Both the position numbers and the translations under genes were made by a program. Below, piece by piece: positions 43,578 through 55,036 of a stretch of DNA of 64,000 nt. The notes under the pieces were generated by a model that worked only from the letters and a program-made list of their open reading frames with translations, ran no database searches and was not told the DNA's origin. Where the stretch lies: assembly GCA_029582165.1 (NCBI GenBank), contig CM055884.1, positions 14,712,537 to 14,776,536 of the forward strand. Reading direction: 5' to 3'. Each line of letters opens with the position of its first letter. Within the stretch, counting starts at the first letter, position 1. The DNA is from Portulaca oleracea (taxonomy: Eukaryota; Streptophyta; Magnoliopsida; Caryophyllales; Portulacaceae).

Positions 43578-44875
43578 ATATTATGTTTCAAGGGTAGATC
43601 ACCAAGATTTTTAGTTTTTGTTTTCCCAGTTTTTGCTTAAATTTTGAAAAAATTTTGTGTGAAAAAAGGAGAAAAAAGGGAGTGAAAACCTTTAGAGTTT
43701 TCTTTCAGTTTTCGTTTTCGCTTTGTTTTGCTTTGTTTCTTGGATCTTGTTGTCGAAATTGAGAAATCGTTCTTAATCTTCTTTAAAAGAAATCGGTCTG
43801 AGCATTTTCGACCCTGTCTCGGGAGCTAGTGATGGCTTATCTCTTTAGATGACCTTCATTGAATGTCTAGTGAGACCCCCGATTCCTTCCACGTTCTGGT
43901 TGAAACCGGGAGATTCTAGGGCTTTGTGTCCGAGCTTTTTTTTTCCTGTTAAGCAAAGTCAAAAGCAAAAGCAAAAGCAAAAAGAAAGAAAATGAAAGCA
44001 AAGCTTTAATAACCTGATTAAGTGGAGCATGTCGGCTTTACGACATCAACCACCATACACTTAGCCAACCTACACGGGCCCAGTTTTATCGGTACAATAC
44101 TATTATCCCTTAAGCTCTTCCTATATCAAATTCTCGACGGAGGTGTGTATGGAAAAGACTGTGTTGGGTGGGTAAACCCCGAATTATGGGCCGTTCAATT
44201 CCCGAAAGTAAGGCTAATATCGACCTTTAAAAAGCAAAAAGAAAAAAAAAAGAGAAAGAGAATTTTGTTGGGATTACCCAACCCCAAAAAGAAAGGTTTA
44301 AGCGTTAATAAAGTGAGGGGCCTCTCCTTGCATCACCTACGGCCCTCATCAAGCCAAGGGCGACCAAATGCGGGGAAGGGCAACTCTTTTCTTTTCCTTG
44401 TTCGTTTCATTTGTTTTGGAGCTCGGGCACGAGTATTTGGAGTCTTTCGGAATCAGTTAGAACCCACTAGCACTTATGCACATGGGGTTTTGCTTAGCAT
44501 TAGGTGTAGGACATCGAAAATCTCAAAGAATGACTTTTGCTTGGGTTATATGTTCGTGAAATGCTCATAATAGTTCCTTTTGGAGGTTTAATAACGTTTT
44601 CCTAATTTCGATTTCAAAATCCTTTGAAGCGAAGCTTTTGTTCTTCTTTTCTTTTGTTTTTGTTGGTTTTGTTTTCACTTTCCCTCTCTCCTTTTTCTTT
44701 GGCTTTTGTGGGTGTAGCCGCTACAAACCCTCACGAGTCCATCTCGTCCACCCGGGCTGCCGGGGGGTTCAAAGGGCTTGGTGCATACGCTAAATGCACT
44801 CGTTTCTCTCCCACGAAAGAGGAGTTTGTGTTAGTTTAGGTAGTTTTTATCTTGTTTGCTCGGGACAAGCAAAAG

Positions 44876-44890
44876 TTTAAGTGTGGAGGG
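44876..44890 (+). other. Terminal polypurine tract of B
   Basis: tttaagtgtggaggg abuts the 3' LTR start tgtttagaccc at 44891. Confidence 0.8.
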
Positions 44891-46618
44891 TGTTTAGACC
44901 CAATTTTGTGTCTAAATATCGCCTTAATTCTTAGGCTTCTAACTTGTTTCGTAGTTTAATTTCATAGTTTTTAATACGTTTTTGGTTATTTTGTAGTTTT
45001 TAGAGTCTTTACTCAAAACGTGGTAAAAAGGGCCATTTTGCAGCTATTTTGGGAATCCCGAGATTTCCCGGGTCTTGACCGAGTCAAGGGCGAAGAAAGT
45101 AAAAAGGCCGGACATATCGAGCGGCTCAAAAGTACAATTTTTGCTAAGTTTTTCCATGGTAGCCCCCGCCACCCTCTTTGTAGCGGGTGCTACCCCTTCC
45201 CCTCCGCTCGCCATTACACGCACTTAGGTGTCGCCCCCGTCACCCTCTACGTAGCGGGCACTACGCCCAAAGCTTCAACTTCACCGGGCAAAACCGTACC
45301 TATGGTCCTGAGGACCGCACCCGCGGTGGTGCCAAGGTGTGTGCAGGAAGTGAAGTAACCGAGCAAGACCGTACCTACGGTCTTGGGACACCGCACCTAC
45401 GGTGTTGCGAAGGAGAGAAGAATCGCCTCGCCTGATTCGCTTGGCCCCACCTATGGTCCAGATACACCGTGCCTACAGTTTTGCGAAGGAGAGAAAATTG
45501 CCCAGTTCCCTTCACAGGACCGTAGCTACGGTCCCCTGCAGTTCGCACAATTCTGTTGGGTGAAGTGCTGCATTTTCAGTAACCTTTTTGGCTTGTATAT
45601 ATATGGCTACAAGGACGATTAGTATAGAGAGGCAATCTTAATTCCATCTTAGTTTCATCTTATCATATTAATAACATTTTAGCCTTCAATTAGAGAGAGT
45701 TCCTAGTGATTAGTGAGTGATTACACTTGGATTATTGCTTTTGCACTGGATTTTATTGGAATTCTATTGAAGTTTTGTAGATTTATCTTATTTTGGAGCA
45801 TTGGATTCTTATTATTCTGGAGCATCTTCCCATTGGCATCAAATTAATGAGCATTTCTTAACTCTTACTCTCTTTAGTTCATCCATTTACTCTTTAATCT
45901 CTGTTTTTGTTATTAGATTGCTTAGTGTTTGTTGACTGTTGCTATTGTTGCTTTGATTAACTAGAGTCTCTGTTTTAAGCATGGATGATGTTATTAATGT
46001 TGTTCGCATGTTAGTTAAGATGATTAGAGGCTATAAACCTTATGGGTTAGGGAGAAACTAAGGATGTGAATGGTTTATTTGGATTGGGTTAGCAATTTTA
46101 GGAGGTAACTTGTAGTGAAATCAATTTCCCATTCCTATTCTTCCCTCAAGTAGGATATATTTGGGTATGAAAGTCCCTGAATACCTCTAACACTTGAGTT
46201 GGAAGGTGGAATTGGGATAGTTAGTATTCTATTTACGAAAGTGAATAGAAGCTAATTAGAGAGTCCCATTTCTTTAACCCACCGGATCCGTGGTGGGCTT
46301 GTGGGAAGTTAATCCGGATTATCCTTGAAGGAGGAAATCCAGTGGGTTTATTCTAACGGGATTGTCACTTGATTCTACTATTTTGTTGCTTTCTAATTGC
46401 GAAACCCTCGTCCTTATTACCATTTGCGTCCCGAAATCTCCCGACACCCATTGTTTCCCGTATTGACTGAACCATAGTTGTGTTTGTTCTGTTCGTCACC
46501 AAAATCCCTCTTGTTATCTTGCGATCCTAAACCTCACCTAGAGTCAATTAGTCCTAGCCAAGGCCCCTAGCTCCCAAAGAAGAACGAAACAAAACCGGGG
46601 TACAAAAACCACGTTACA
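44891..46618 (+). mobile_element. 3' LTR of B (1728 bp)
   Basis: Starts tgtttagacccaatttt and ends ccacgttaca. It matches 32863-34610 with scattered substitutions. A TATA-like tatatatat lies at about 45596-45604. Confidence 0.95.
45159..45533. repeat. Paired-palindrome array in B 3' LTR
   Basis: Motifs at about 45292/45313, 45367/45389 and 45442/45465, then a single one at 45518. The 5' LTR has a partner for the last motif (33511) that is absent here. Two gtagccccc hairpin units lie upstream, at about 45159 and 45228. Confidence 0.85.
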
Positions 46619-46623
46619 CTTCA

Positions 46624-47199
46624 CTCATCAAATCATCCTCTCTCTCTCACTCAATCACTCGTCAACTCTCTTATTCTCTCTAGTACTATTCTAATCTTTA
46701 CTCTCACCTCCATATTCATATCACTATTCTACTCATCTTTCTTCTTATCTTATCACCATCCTCATATCATCATAATTCCTATCCTTACCATCTCCTAATT
46801 TCCAAAACCAAAACACCACCAAAAACCCTAAAGCCTAACATATAAAAGCCACAAAAAGCCCTCTTTTCAACCTTCTTTCCCACCACTTTTCCTTACTGGT
46901 TTTGGTTTGTTTTAGCACTTTTGAGAAGTATTATTCGAGGGTATTAAGAGGAGCATTTTTAAGCACAAGAGCAAGGCAAGGCCTCTTCTTCAAATTAGCA
47001 TAATGTAAGATCTAAAGCTTCCTTTGTTTCCTTGTAAATAATGTGTAAATGTTGTACTTTTTATTTTATAAGTCATGTTGCATGTTCAATGAAATAATTC
47101 TATAAAGTTTCTATTTATTCTCTTTTCCAAATCATATAAAAGCACACTTAAAACTTCTAGTATAGTCTTTCCTTTTGTGAGAGGCGAACTCCTGAAGTT
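46624..47199 (+). mobile_element. 3' LTR of E, part 2
   Basis: Continues the E LTR (equivalent to about 12508-13093). Interrupted after aagtt (47195-47199) by element F. Confidence 0.92.
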
Positions 47200-48430
47200 T
47201 GATCTGATCCCCTCCCGAGCTCTCCTCAACCTTGATGTGAGTTGCCCAACCCCATTGGAAGAGCATTGGGTGAAGTCATGGACGACCGATCTCCACATCA
47301 TCCTCAAGTTCTTACGGGTGTTCAAGGAGGGTCCTTCCCAAACCTCTATGGTGTCTCGGGCCATCCCCGAGCCCACTTGAAGACCTAGGGTCGGGTCGAC
47401 ATCGGCACCAATAATCCCCGGCTCGAGCTCAGGTCTATTTTCAGCTAAAGGGCTCGATATTGATCATGGAAGAAAGCTAGGAAGGAGTCATGAGGGAACA
47501 AGTTGAAGAATGTCATGTTTTTGGGCAAATTTGGACAAGAAGAAATGATATATCTTCACTATTTTGATTATAACACCTTCTATATAACTCTGATGACTAT
47601 GACATTTGGTGAGCTTATAGTACTCATCAAGAGTGTTCCATCATATATTATACGACCAAATCGGAGTTAAAACAAAGCAGTTATGAAGGTTAGAAGTCAA
47701 CAGGAAAAAACTGCCAACGGCACGATCGTGCCGTTTTGTTGCACGATCGTGCCATTCTTCCAGAACGCACCGCACGATCGTGCCGTATGATGGCATGATC
47801 GTGCCATTTTCGAGCTTCAACTATTTTCGGGGTTCCTTTGAGTTGCACGATTGTGCACCAAAATGGCACGATCGTGCCATTCCACTACTGCGGCTCTTTT
47901 CCCATTTTCATCGCTTTTATTTTGTTTTCCCTTTTAATTTAATGAGTTGTAATATTTGCCATCTTCATTATCCCCCATCCTCTTCAAATACTCCCTCAAT
48001 TTAAGAGACGACAACTTTGAATGAAAAACTTTGAGTATTTGCGAACCCTTTCCTCTCAAATCTCTCTCTCTTTATCTTGAATGTTCTTGGTGGTGGGTTG
48101 GAGTACCCCCTCTAGAGCTTGTGGTGTGGACTACCTGCTTCAAGCTTGGTGAGGGTTTCAATGGAGTTTCAATGGGTGTTGGTGGTTAAGCCTTTATGCA
48201 TCTTTTGAACTCTAAGTTCAATCTTGGTGAGTATTCTTTATAGATTGTCCATATCTTGTCAAGCTTTTGTTGATTTGGTGTATTTGAGAATCTAGATCTA
48301 CTCCATTCTCCATTGTTAGGGTTTGGAAGGTGTTGTGAGTTGTACTTGTGGCCATGGATGATGTTGGTGTTTGTAGTGCCTTGGGTTGATTTTTCTTACA
48401 TTTATTGAGTTTCCAATCCTTCATGGATCA
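47200..48430 (+). mobile_element. 5' LTR of F (1231 bp)
   Basis: Starts tgatctgatcccctcccga and ends cttcatggatca before the primer-binding site. It is 77 bp longer than the 3' LTR, mainly because of extra palindromic motifs at 47720-47880. Confidence 0.93.
47720..47879. repeat. Paired-palindrome array in F 5' LTR
   Basis: Six copies of gcacgatcgtgc-like palindromes begin at 47720/47741, 47772/47793 and 47845/47866. Each pair is exactly 21 bp apart. Two copies carry single changes (gcatgatcgtgc, gcacgattgtgc). Confidence 0.9.
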
Positions 48431-48432
48431 TT

Positions 48433-48445
48433 TGGTATCAGAGCT
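48433..48445 (+). other. Primer-binding site (tRNA-iMet), element F
   Basis: tggtatcagagct, two bases after the LTR end. The usual chromovirus primer is initiator methionine tRNA. Confidence 0.87.
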
Positions 48446-48926
48446 AGGTGTAGAACTCACTTGTTATGTTTGATTTGGGAACCCCCTTAATACCCATTTG
48501 TGTTGTTGTTGTGTTGGGTGTGTTCTAGTGTTCAACTTTGGTGCTTTGGAGTTGAAATTGATTTATTTAGTTATATCTTGTCGTATTTGACGTTTGGTTG
48601 TGATTGAGAATCATTTGGGTGAGATTGGTCATTGAGCATTTGGGGTTTTTGGTGAAATTTATGGGTAGCCATGAAAGCTTATGAAAGTTGAAGGTTGATT
48701 TGTTGGGTTTTAATGCTTGGCTATGTGTTGTGAAGCTTATGCAAGTGTTGGTATCGTTTATGCTTTGATTTGTTGCTAGTTTTGCTTTCCCTCTTGCCGG
48801 TAACACCCCATTTTCCCCAACAAAATTAGCCTCTCAAACCCCCACTAAAATCCATAGCTACAAAGAACCCGAAACCTCATCCGTTCATCTCTTCCTTTGC
48901 CCGTTATAACCCTTTAGCTCCACAAT
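48446..48926 (+). other. Leader of F
   Basis: Untranslated region between primer-binding site and gag. No structure recognised. Confidence 0.55.
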
Positions 48927-50187
48927 ATGGCTGAGTCGTCTAGTCGAAGAGACGAACTCCACTCTCCCAATTCCAATCCTATTTGCCCACCCGATCGTAC
49001 AATTGCTCAACTCATGCAACAAGTTATTGATATGCAAAACCGATTCGAATGTACCCAACTATTGATCGTGAATAGTCAAGGGGCGATCCAACGTCAATTG
49101 CAAAGCTTGAAAGGGGCTCTAGGCAATCTTCAACTTCCACCTTATAGGGAGGATGCAAGGGCTCCTCAACGACCCCTTAGGTTGGAAGTGGATCGCCCGC
49201 CCCTACATCAAGAACTCAACATCGGTCCGAATAGGGGTGGTGGTGTTCCTTCCCCATGAGTTCATCATCAACGACCTCCACGAGTCACCGGTCCTCCTCC
49301 TCCAATCCGACCCCACGGTCATCGTGAACTTGAAGAGGAAGAGTTGAGTGAGGAATCGGATGACGCTTCTTATCATGAGGGTCCCCGTATTCGTAGGCCC
49401 CAAGACGATTTGGGCGACCTCCGAGTAGATCCTCCTACCTTTGATGGTAGTTCTGATCCTGATGAGTTCCTTGATTGGGTGTATGCTATGGAGAAAATAT
49501 TTGAACTTAAGGATTATGATGAGAGGAAGCAATACAAGGTGGCCGGCTACACTTCAACTTACCAAGTATGCCTCCCTTTGGCTAGAGAACTTGAAGAAAC
49601 AAAGTTCGAAGGAGCAGAAATCGAAAATCCAAACGTGGCCAAAACTCAAGAAGTACTTGATGAAGAGGTTCGTACCTACCAACTACAAGCAAGATCTATA
49701 CAACAAGTTGTTCTCCCTCAAGCAAGGCTCCAAAAGTGTTGGAGAGTATATTCGGGAATTTGAGTTGGTTATGATGCGTTGTGATGTGAATGAAACGTCG
49801 GAGCAAATGATGGCGAGGTTCTTCAACGGCCTCGATTATAAAATCGCATCGAAGGTGAAACTCTATGAATATGCCTCCATTGACGATCTCTACAAGCTTG
49901 CTACCCTCATTGAGGAGAGAGGGAAGAAGAAGAGGGGTGTGGTCAAACCCTTTGAGAAAGGTGGATCTTATGCCAAAGGCAACTCATCCATGGTCAAGAA
50001 CCCTCCTCTACCTCCAAGATTCCCGAAGCCTCCCCTACCAACACCAGGGGCTCCAAAAGAGCCCTCCAAGAGGCTTGAAGGGAAGAAATGCTTCAAGTGC
50101 CATGGCTATGGCCACTTTCAATCGGATTGCCCTACCAAGAAGGGAAGAAGTGGATGTAGTGCAAGAAGAGGAAGAAATCTGGGTTGA
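48927..50187 (+). pseudogene. Gag of element F, frameshifted, with zinc knuckle
   Basis: The start is at 48927 (MAESSSRRDELHSPN). The N-terminal part closes at 49259. The capsid-like region is read in other frames: DPPTFDGSSDPDEFLDWVYA (about 49430), YASLWLENLKK and RFVPTNYKQDLYNKLFSLKQ (49570-49740), GEYIREFELVMMRC and FFNGLDYKIASKVKLYEY (49740-49880). A single CCHC knuckle, CFKCHGYGHFQSDC, lies at 50090-50131. Chromovirus gag normally forms one open frame with these parts; here at least two frameshifts and one stop separate them. Confidence 0.88.
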
Positions 50188-50950
50188 AGATGTGGAAGAG
50201 GAAGTAAATTTCGGCCTGGATATGGGACATCTATTAGTCGTGAGGCTAACCCTTCACCTTGAAGAGGTGCCTCAAGAGAGAATCCAACGGGAGTTGATCT
50301 TCCAAACCTGATGCAGGGTTCAAGATCGGGTGTGTAGCATGATTATTGTTAGCGAGAGTTGCACTAACGTAGCCTCCACCTTCCGGTGATTGCCCATCCT
50401 CGTCCTTATGCTCTCAAGTGGTTGAATGATTCCAGCGATATAAAGGTAACCCAACAAGCAAATGTTTCATTTTCAATTGGTACTTACCGTGATGTTGTTT
50501 TATGTGATGTGATACCAATGGATGCTTGCACCTTTTATTGGGCCGCCCATGGCAATATGATCGAGGGGTGGTTCATGATGGAACGAAGAATACATACTAT
50601 TTTCTTATGAACAAGAAGCGAAATGTGCTGAACCCCTTTCCCCTACCCAACTCCACAAAAAAACACCCGGGGCGGGAAGTGAGAAGAGAAACCACGTTGT
50701 GAGTGAAACACGGGTCGAGCGAGCTTTGAGCAAGGGCAAGGAAGTTCTCGCTTTGCTCTTGCTTGAAAGTAATGAAGGCGAGGAAGTGACACCCATAGCT
50801 ATACAAATTAAACCCCTCCTCTCCCAATACCCTGGCATCTTTCCCAAGGATCTTCCTCCCGGCCTTCCACCAATTAGGGGCATTGAGCACCAAATAGACA
50901 GTTCCGGGTTCAGTTCTTCCAAACAAGCCGGCATATCGTCGTAACCCCGA
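50188..50950 (+). pseudogene. Protease region of element F, active site lost
   Basis: The retropepsin site is recognisable near 50340-50375 as MIIVSESCTNVAS, where related elements have I-D-S-G-S-C-T-N-V-A. The catalytic Asp has become Val and the Gly has become Glu. The next block, HPRPYALKWLND ... RDVVLCDVIPMDAC (50386-50530), matches the rest of the protease. A linker to RT includes LLSQYPGIFPKDLPPGLPPI (about 50815-50875). Stops near 50311, 50388, 50610 and 50944 break it. Confidence 0.8.
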
Positions 50951-51002
50951 GGAAACGAAGGAGCTCCAACGCCAAGTCGATGAGTTAGTATCCCGTGGTT
51001 AT

Positions 51003-52520
51003 GTGTGTGAGAGCATGAGTCCATGCTCCGTACCGGCCCTACTCGTCCCTAAGATAGATAGGACATACCGCATGTGTGTCGATAGCCGTGCCAGGAACAA
51101 TATTACCATCAAATACCGCTACCCCATCCCTCGGCTTGACGATCTCTTAGATGAGCTCCACAACTCTTCGGTGTTCTCCAAGATCGATCTCTGGAGCGAG
51201 TATCACCAAATTCGGAAGAGGGAAAGGGATGAATGGAAGACGACGTTCAAGACCAAGGGAGGGCTCTATGAATGGGTCGTAATGCCATTTGGGCTTTCTA
51301 ATGCCCCGAGTACTTTTATGAGATTGATGAATGAAGTACTTCAACCCTTCATTGGAAAATTTGTGGTTGTGTATTTTGATGACATATTGGTGTATTCGAA
51401 GAATGAAGCGAATCATGTCCACCATCTTTATGAAGTGTTCAAGGTGCTCCGGGAGCAAAAACTTTATGGAAAATTGGAGAAGTGTGGGTTTTTCACCCCG
51501 AGGGTAACTTTCCTTGGGTGTGTTGTTTCCAAGGATGGCATTTCGATGGATGAAGCAAAGGTAGAGGCGATTCAGTCATGGCCATCACCGGCTACACTCA
51601 CCGAAGTGCGGAGTTTTCATGGGCTAGCCTCTTTCTATCGTCGCTTCATTTGGAACTTCTCCAACTTGACGACCCCCATTACGGAATGCATGAAGAAGGG
51701 AGTCTTTGCTTGGACTCCCAAGGCTCAAGCGGCCTTTGAGGCCCTTAAGGAGAAGTTGTCTAGAGCTCCGGTATTGGCACTCCCCAACTTTGATCAACTT
51801 TTTGAGGTTGAATGTGATGCTAGCGGCGTTGGCATCGGGGCGGTGTTGATGCAAGACAAGAGGCCTATCGCTTACTTTAGCGAAAAGCTCAATTGGTCCC
51901 GGCTCAATTATAGTACTTATAACAAGGAATTCTATGCTATGGTGCGCACCCTTGATCATTGGTCTCACTATTTGAGACCCAAGGAGTTTGTGCTACACTC
52001 GGACCATGAGGCATTGAAGTACTTGAGCGGGCAACACAAATTAAGCGCAAGGCATGCAAAGTGGGTAGAGTTCCTCCAATCTTTCAACTTCATGGCAAAA
52101 CAGAAGAAGGGGAGCTCTAATGTGGTAGCCGACGCTTTATCGAGAAGGCATGCCTTGTTGTCGTTGATCGAGCCAAGAGTCTTGGGGTTTTCTTGCCTCC
52201 AGGAGTACTATAAAGAAGATCCGGACATCGCCCCTTACTTTGGAGAGAACCCTCCTTTGAGATCCACTTATGTTGCACAAGAAGGCTTTCTTTCTCGTGG
52301 AAACAAATTTTGTGTGCCCAAGAGTCCTATGAGGAAATTTCTTGTGAAAGAAGTGCATGGCGGTGGTTTGGCGGGTCACTTTGGCATGAACAAGACGGTG
52401 GATATGTTGGAAGAGCATTTTTATTGGCCCGGTATGGCCGGGGATGTGCATGATGTGGTGTCCCGGTGTACGGCTTGTCACCGAGCCAAGAGCCAATTCC
52501 ATTGTAGCATTGCCAAGGAC
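51003..52520 (+). pseudogene. Reverse transcriptase, RNase H and integrase zinc finger of element F
   Basis: A single long open stretch begins at 51003 inside RT. RT motifs: TYRMCVDSRARNNITIKYRY, VFSKIDLWSEYHQI (first Asp), MPFGLSNAPSTFMRLM, the active site VVYFDDILVYSK (about 51370) and LGCVVSKDGISMD. RNase H shows FEVECDASGVGIGAVL, YNKEFYAMV, LHSDHEALKYL and VVADALSRR, so its acidic residues are complete. The integrase zinc-binding part, [20 protein letters not shown] ... [10 protein letters not shown], is at 52355-52495. After about 52500 the frame runs into out-of-frame sequence. RT and RNase H themselves look intact, but upstream stops would prevent normal expression. Confidence 0.92.
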
Positions 52521-53345
52521 TGCCCGAGGCAAGGATGCCATTTTGGTTGTGGTGGATCGGTTCTCCAAGATGGCCCACTTCATCCCTTGCATCAAATCCG
52601 ACGATGCCGATCATGTTGCTCATCTCTATTTCCGGGAGGTTGTGCGTCTTCACGGCATCCCCAGAAGCATTGTCTCAGATCGCGACTCAAAGTTTGTGGG
52701 ACATTTTTGGTTGGTTTTGTGGAAACTTATGGGCACGAAACTACTCTTTAGCACCGCTTACCACCCCCAAACTGATGGCCAAACCGAGGTGGTTAATAGG
52801 ATGGTAGAAACTCTATTGAGGAGCGTCATTAAATCCAGTGTGCGAGAGTGGGACTTGAGACTCCCGTTGGTCGAGTTTGCTTACAACAAGGCTCCATCCC
52901 ATGCTACCGGGGTGTCCCCATTTGAAGCCTGGTATGGGGTGAACCCTCTTCCTCCCATCGACCTCGTCTCACTCCCCATTGAGGCACGTGTGAGTGTTGA
53001 AGGCAAGCGAGATGAAGAAGCTCCACCGAATGATGAGGGTGCGTATTGAGAAGATAAACGAGCTCTACAAGGGTCGTTTCAATAAGAATCGTAGGGCTTA
53101 CTCCTTCAATCCCGGGGATCTAGTGTGGCTCCACCTCCGAAAGGAACAGTTTCCTTCCAAGAGGAGAAACAAGCTAATGCCGAGGAGCGCGGGTCCCTTT
53201 AAAGTCGTGGCCAAGATCAATGAGAATGCCTACAAACTTCAATTGTCGGATGATATGGGCGGCATGTCCTCTACTTTCAATGTAGGAGACCTTCCACCTT
53301 ACTTGGGTGAAGAGGATGACGCGGACTTGAGGACAAGTCCTTCTC
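52500..53345 (+). pseudogene. Integrase core and C-terminal domain of element F, deleted at the first Asp
   Basis: The core resumes abruptly at [20 protein letters not shown] (about 52510), directly after the zinc finger. The segment with the first catalytic Asp is missing, probably by a short deletion that also shifts the frame. The second Asp ([10 protein letters not shown], about 52670) and the Glu (DGQTEVVNR, about 52785) are present. After a stop at 53047 and a shift, the C-terminal domain follows (INELYKGRFNKNRRAYSFNP, GDLVWLHLRKEQFPSKR, STFNVGDLPPYLGEE). This frame stays open to 53665, about 300 bases into the 3' LTR. Confidence 0.88.
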
Positions 53346-53358
53346 AAGAAGGGGAGGA
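53346..53358 (+). other. Polypurine tract of F
   Basis: aagaaggggagga directly before the 3' LTR at 53359. Confidence 0.83.
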
Positions 53359-54512
53359 TGATCTAGTCCCCTCCCGAGCTCTCCTCAACCTTGATGTGAG
53401 TTTACTAACCCCATTGGAAGAGCATTGGGTGAAGTCATGGACGACCGATCACCACATCATCCTCAAGTTCTTATGGGTGTTCAAGGAGGGTCCTTTCCAA
53501 ACCTTCGTGGTGTCTCGGGCCATCCCCGAGCCCACTCGAAGACCTCAGGTCGGGTCGACATCGGCTCCAATAATCCCCGGCTGGAGCTCGGGTCCATTTT
53601 CAGCTAAGGGGCTCGATATTGAGCATGGAAGAAGGCTAGGAAAGAGTCATGAGGGAACAATTTGAAGAATGTCATGTTTTTGGGCAAATTTGGGTATCAA
53701 GAAATGATATATCTTCACTATTTTGATTATAACTCCTTCTATATAACTCCGAAGACTATGAAATTTGGTGAGCTTATAGTACTCATCAAGTGATTTCCAT
53801 TGATATATTATATGACCAAATCGAAGTTAAAACGAAGAAGTTATGGATGTTAGAAGTCAGCAGGAAAAAACTGCCAACGGCACAATCGTGCCATTCTTCC
53901 AGAACGCACTACACGATCGTGCTGTATGTTGGCACGATCGTGCCATTCCCTTGCTTCGGCTCTTTTCCCATTTTCATCCCTTTTATTTTGTTTTCCCTTT
54001 TAATTTATTGAGTTGTAATGGCACTTTTGTAATATTTGGCATCTTTATTATCCCTCATCCTCTTCAAATACTCCCCCTATTGTAAGAGAAGACAACTTTG
54101 AATGAAAAACTTTGATAATTTGCAAACCCTTTCCTCTCAAATCTCCCTCTCTTTGTCTTTGAATGTTCTTGGTGGTGGGTTGGAGTACCCCCTCTAGAGC
54201 TTGTGGTGTGGACTGCCTTCTTCAAGCTTGGTGAGGGTTTCAATGGAGTTTCAATGGGTGTTGGTGGTTAAGCCTTTATGCATCTTTTGAACTCTAAGTT
54301 CAATCTTGGTGAGTATTCTTTATAAATTGTCCATATCTTGTCAAGCTTTTGTTGATTTGGTGTATTTGAGAATCTAGATCTACTCCATTCTCCATTGTTA
54401 GGGTTTGGAAGGTGTTGTGAGTTCTACTTGTAGCTATGGATGATATTGGTGTTTGTAGTGCTTTGGGTTGATTTTTCTTACATTTATTGAGTTTCCAATC
54501 CTTCATGGATCA
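53359..54512 (+). mobile_element. 3' LTR of F (1154 bp)
   Basis: Starts tgatctagtcccctcccga and ends cttcatggatca. The first 300 bases are an open continuation of the integrase frame (SRALLNLDVSLLTPLEEHW), also recognisable in the 5' LTR (47218-47376). Confidence 0.93.
53880..53944. repeat. Reduced palindrome array in F 3' LTR
   Basis: Three motifs, at 53880 (gcacaatcgtgc), 53911 (acacgatcgtgct) and 53932 (gcacgatcgtgc). The last two are 21 bp apart. The 5' LTR has six. Confidence 0.88.
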
Positions 54513-54517
54513 AAGTT

Positions 54518-55036
54518 CCTACTTTTCGAGTTCGTTGCCTTACCCCCGAATCCACTCTTGGGTTCCGTAGGTGAAGTCTTTCTTTCTTTTCTCTTTGGTT
54601 TGTCTTGGCTTTTCCCTTAAAAAGTTAGGTGGCGACTCCCATTTCGAACTAAAAGCACATCGGGTTGCATAAACTGTTGCAAAACATGGTTTTACAATGT
54701 GTCGATACAACCTTAAGGCTTTTCTTTAGGTATTTCTAATGAATGTTTGCATAGATTGCTTTCTTTCGAGCCTAACATTTAAATGAGCAAATTGGTTTAA
54801 ATTTAGAAGAGTTTGGAACAAGTGGATGTTCACTCTTAAAGGTTTAATTCCAGTAACTCATAAAATGCATAAGTAAAGGGAAAGTGATTTTACAAATATT
54901 ATTCCTGAAATATGTAATTAAAATTCCTTAAAGGGTCTTTTTTGTCAAAGGTTCAAACCCCAGCACAAATCACCGAATCACACCTCAATCCAACGTGGAC
55001 GTACTGAAGCCCGAACGGCGAGTAAAAATGTCCACA
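54518..55036 (+). mobile_element. 3' LTR of E, part 3
   Basis: Matches about 13100-13604 of the 5' LTR and ends atgtccaca at 55036. The duplication gtagc follows at 55037-55041. Confidence 0.93.

Larger units (their letters stand above)
42643..44873 (+). other. Long 3' non-coding region of B
   Basis: About 2.2 kb between ORF3 and the terminal polypurine tract, largely shared with C (57391-59591). The 182-codon open frame at 44022-44570 has no recognised domain, and C has only a partial, diverged antisense-oriented counterpart, so I do not call it. Two extra polypurine-tract copies lie at 42716 and 43552. Confidence 0.6.
32863..46618 (+). mobile_element. Athila-like Gypsy element B (13.76 kb), full length but defective
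   Basis: Flanked by the 5-bp duplication cttca (32858-32862, 46619-46623). The LTRs are 1748 and 1728 bp. Order: LTR, tRNA-Asp primer-binding site, gag, protease, RT, RNase H, integrase, palindrome array, ORF3, 2.2 kb non-coding region with three polypurine-tract copies, LTR. The LTR end is ccacgttaca; the 5' end has decayed to tttttag where the 3' LTR has tgtttag. Coding regions carry several stops and frameshifts. Confidence 0.95.
47200..54512 (+). mobile_element. Chromovirus-type Gypsy element F (7.3 kb), defective
   Basis: The ends are TGATC...GGATCA, with 5-bp duplication aagtt (47195-47199, 54513-54517). The LTRs are 1231 and 1154 bp. It has a tRNA-iMet primer-binding site, then gag, protease, RT, RNase H and integrase in Gypsy order. 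The integrase frame runs on into the 3' LTR, a feature described for CRM-type chromoviruses. The clade is not resolved further. Multiple breaks make it inactive. Confidence 0.94.
11933..55036 (+). mobile_element. Tat/Ogre-type Gypsy element E, split by four insertions
   Basis: The element is bounded by TG...CA LTRs (11933-13604, and 32267-55036 in three pieces) and by the 5-bp duplication gtagc (11928-11932 and 55037-55041). It has a tRNA-Arg primer-binding site, gag, integrase, an antisense gene with plant-mobile-domain features and a 3' tandem-repeat region with a polypurine tract. Subtracting the hAT MITE and elements H, B and F leaves about 12.5 kb. Protease, reverse transcriptase and RNase H are absent, so it is not autonomous in this form. 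Confidence 0.9.

Noticed and set aside
44022..44570. 182-codon open frame in the B 3' region
   Set aside because: No recognised domain, lysine-rich low-complexity middle, and the equivalent region of C does not keep the same frame.
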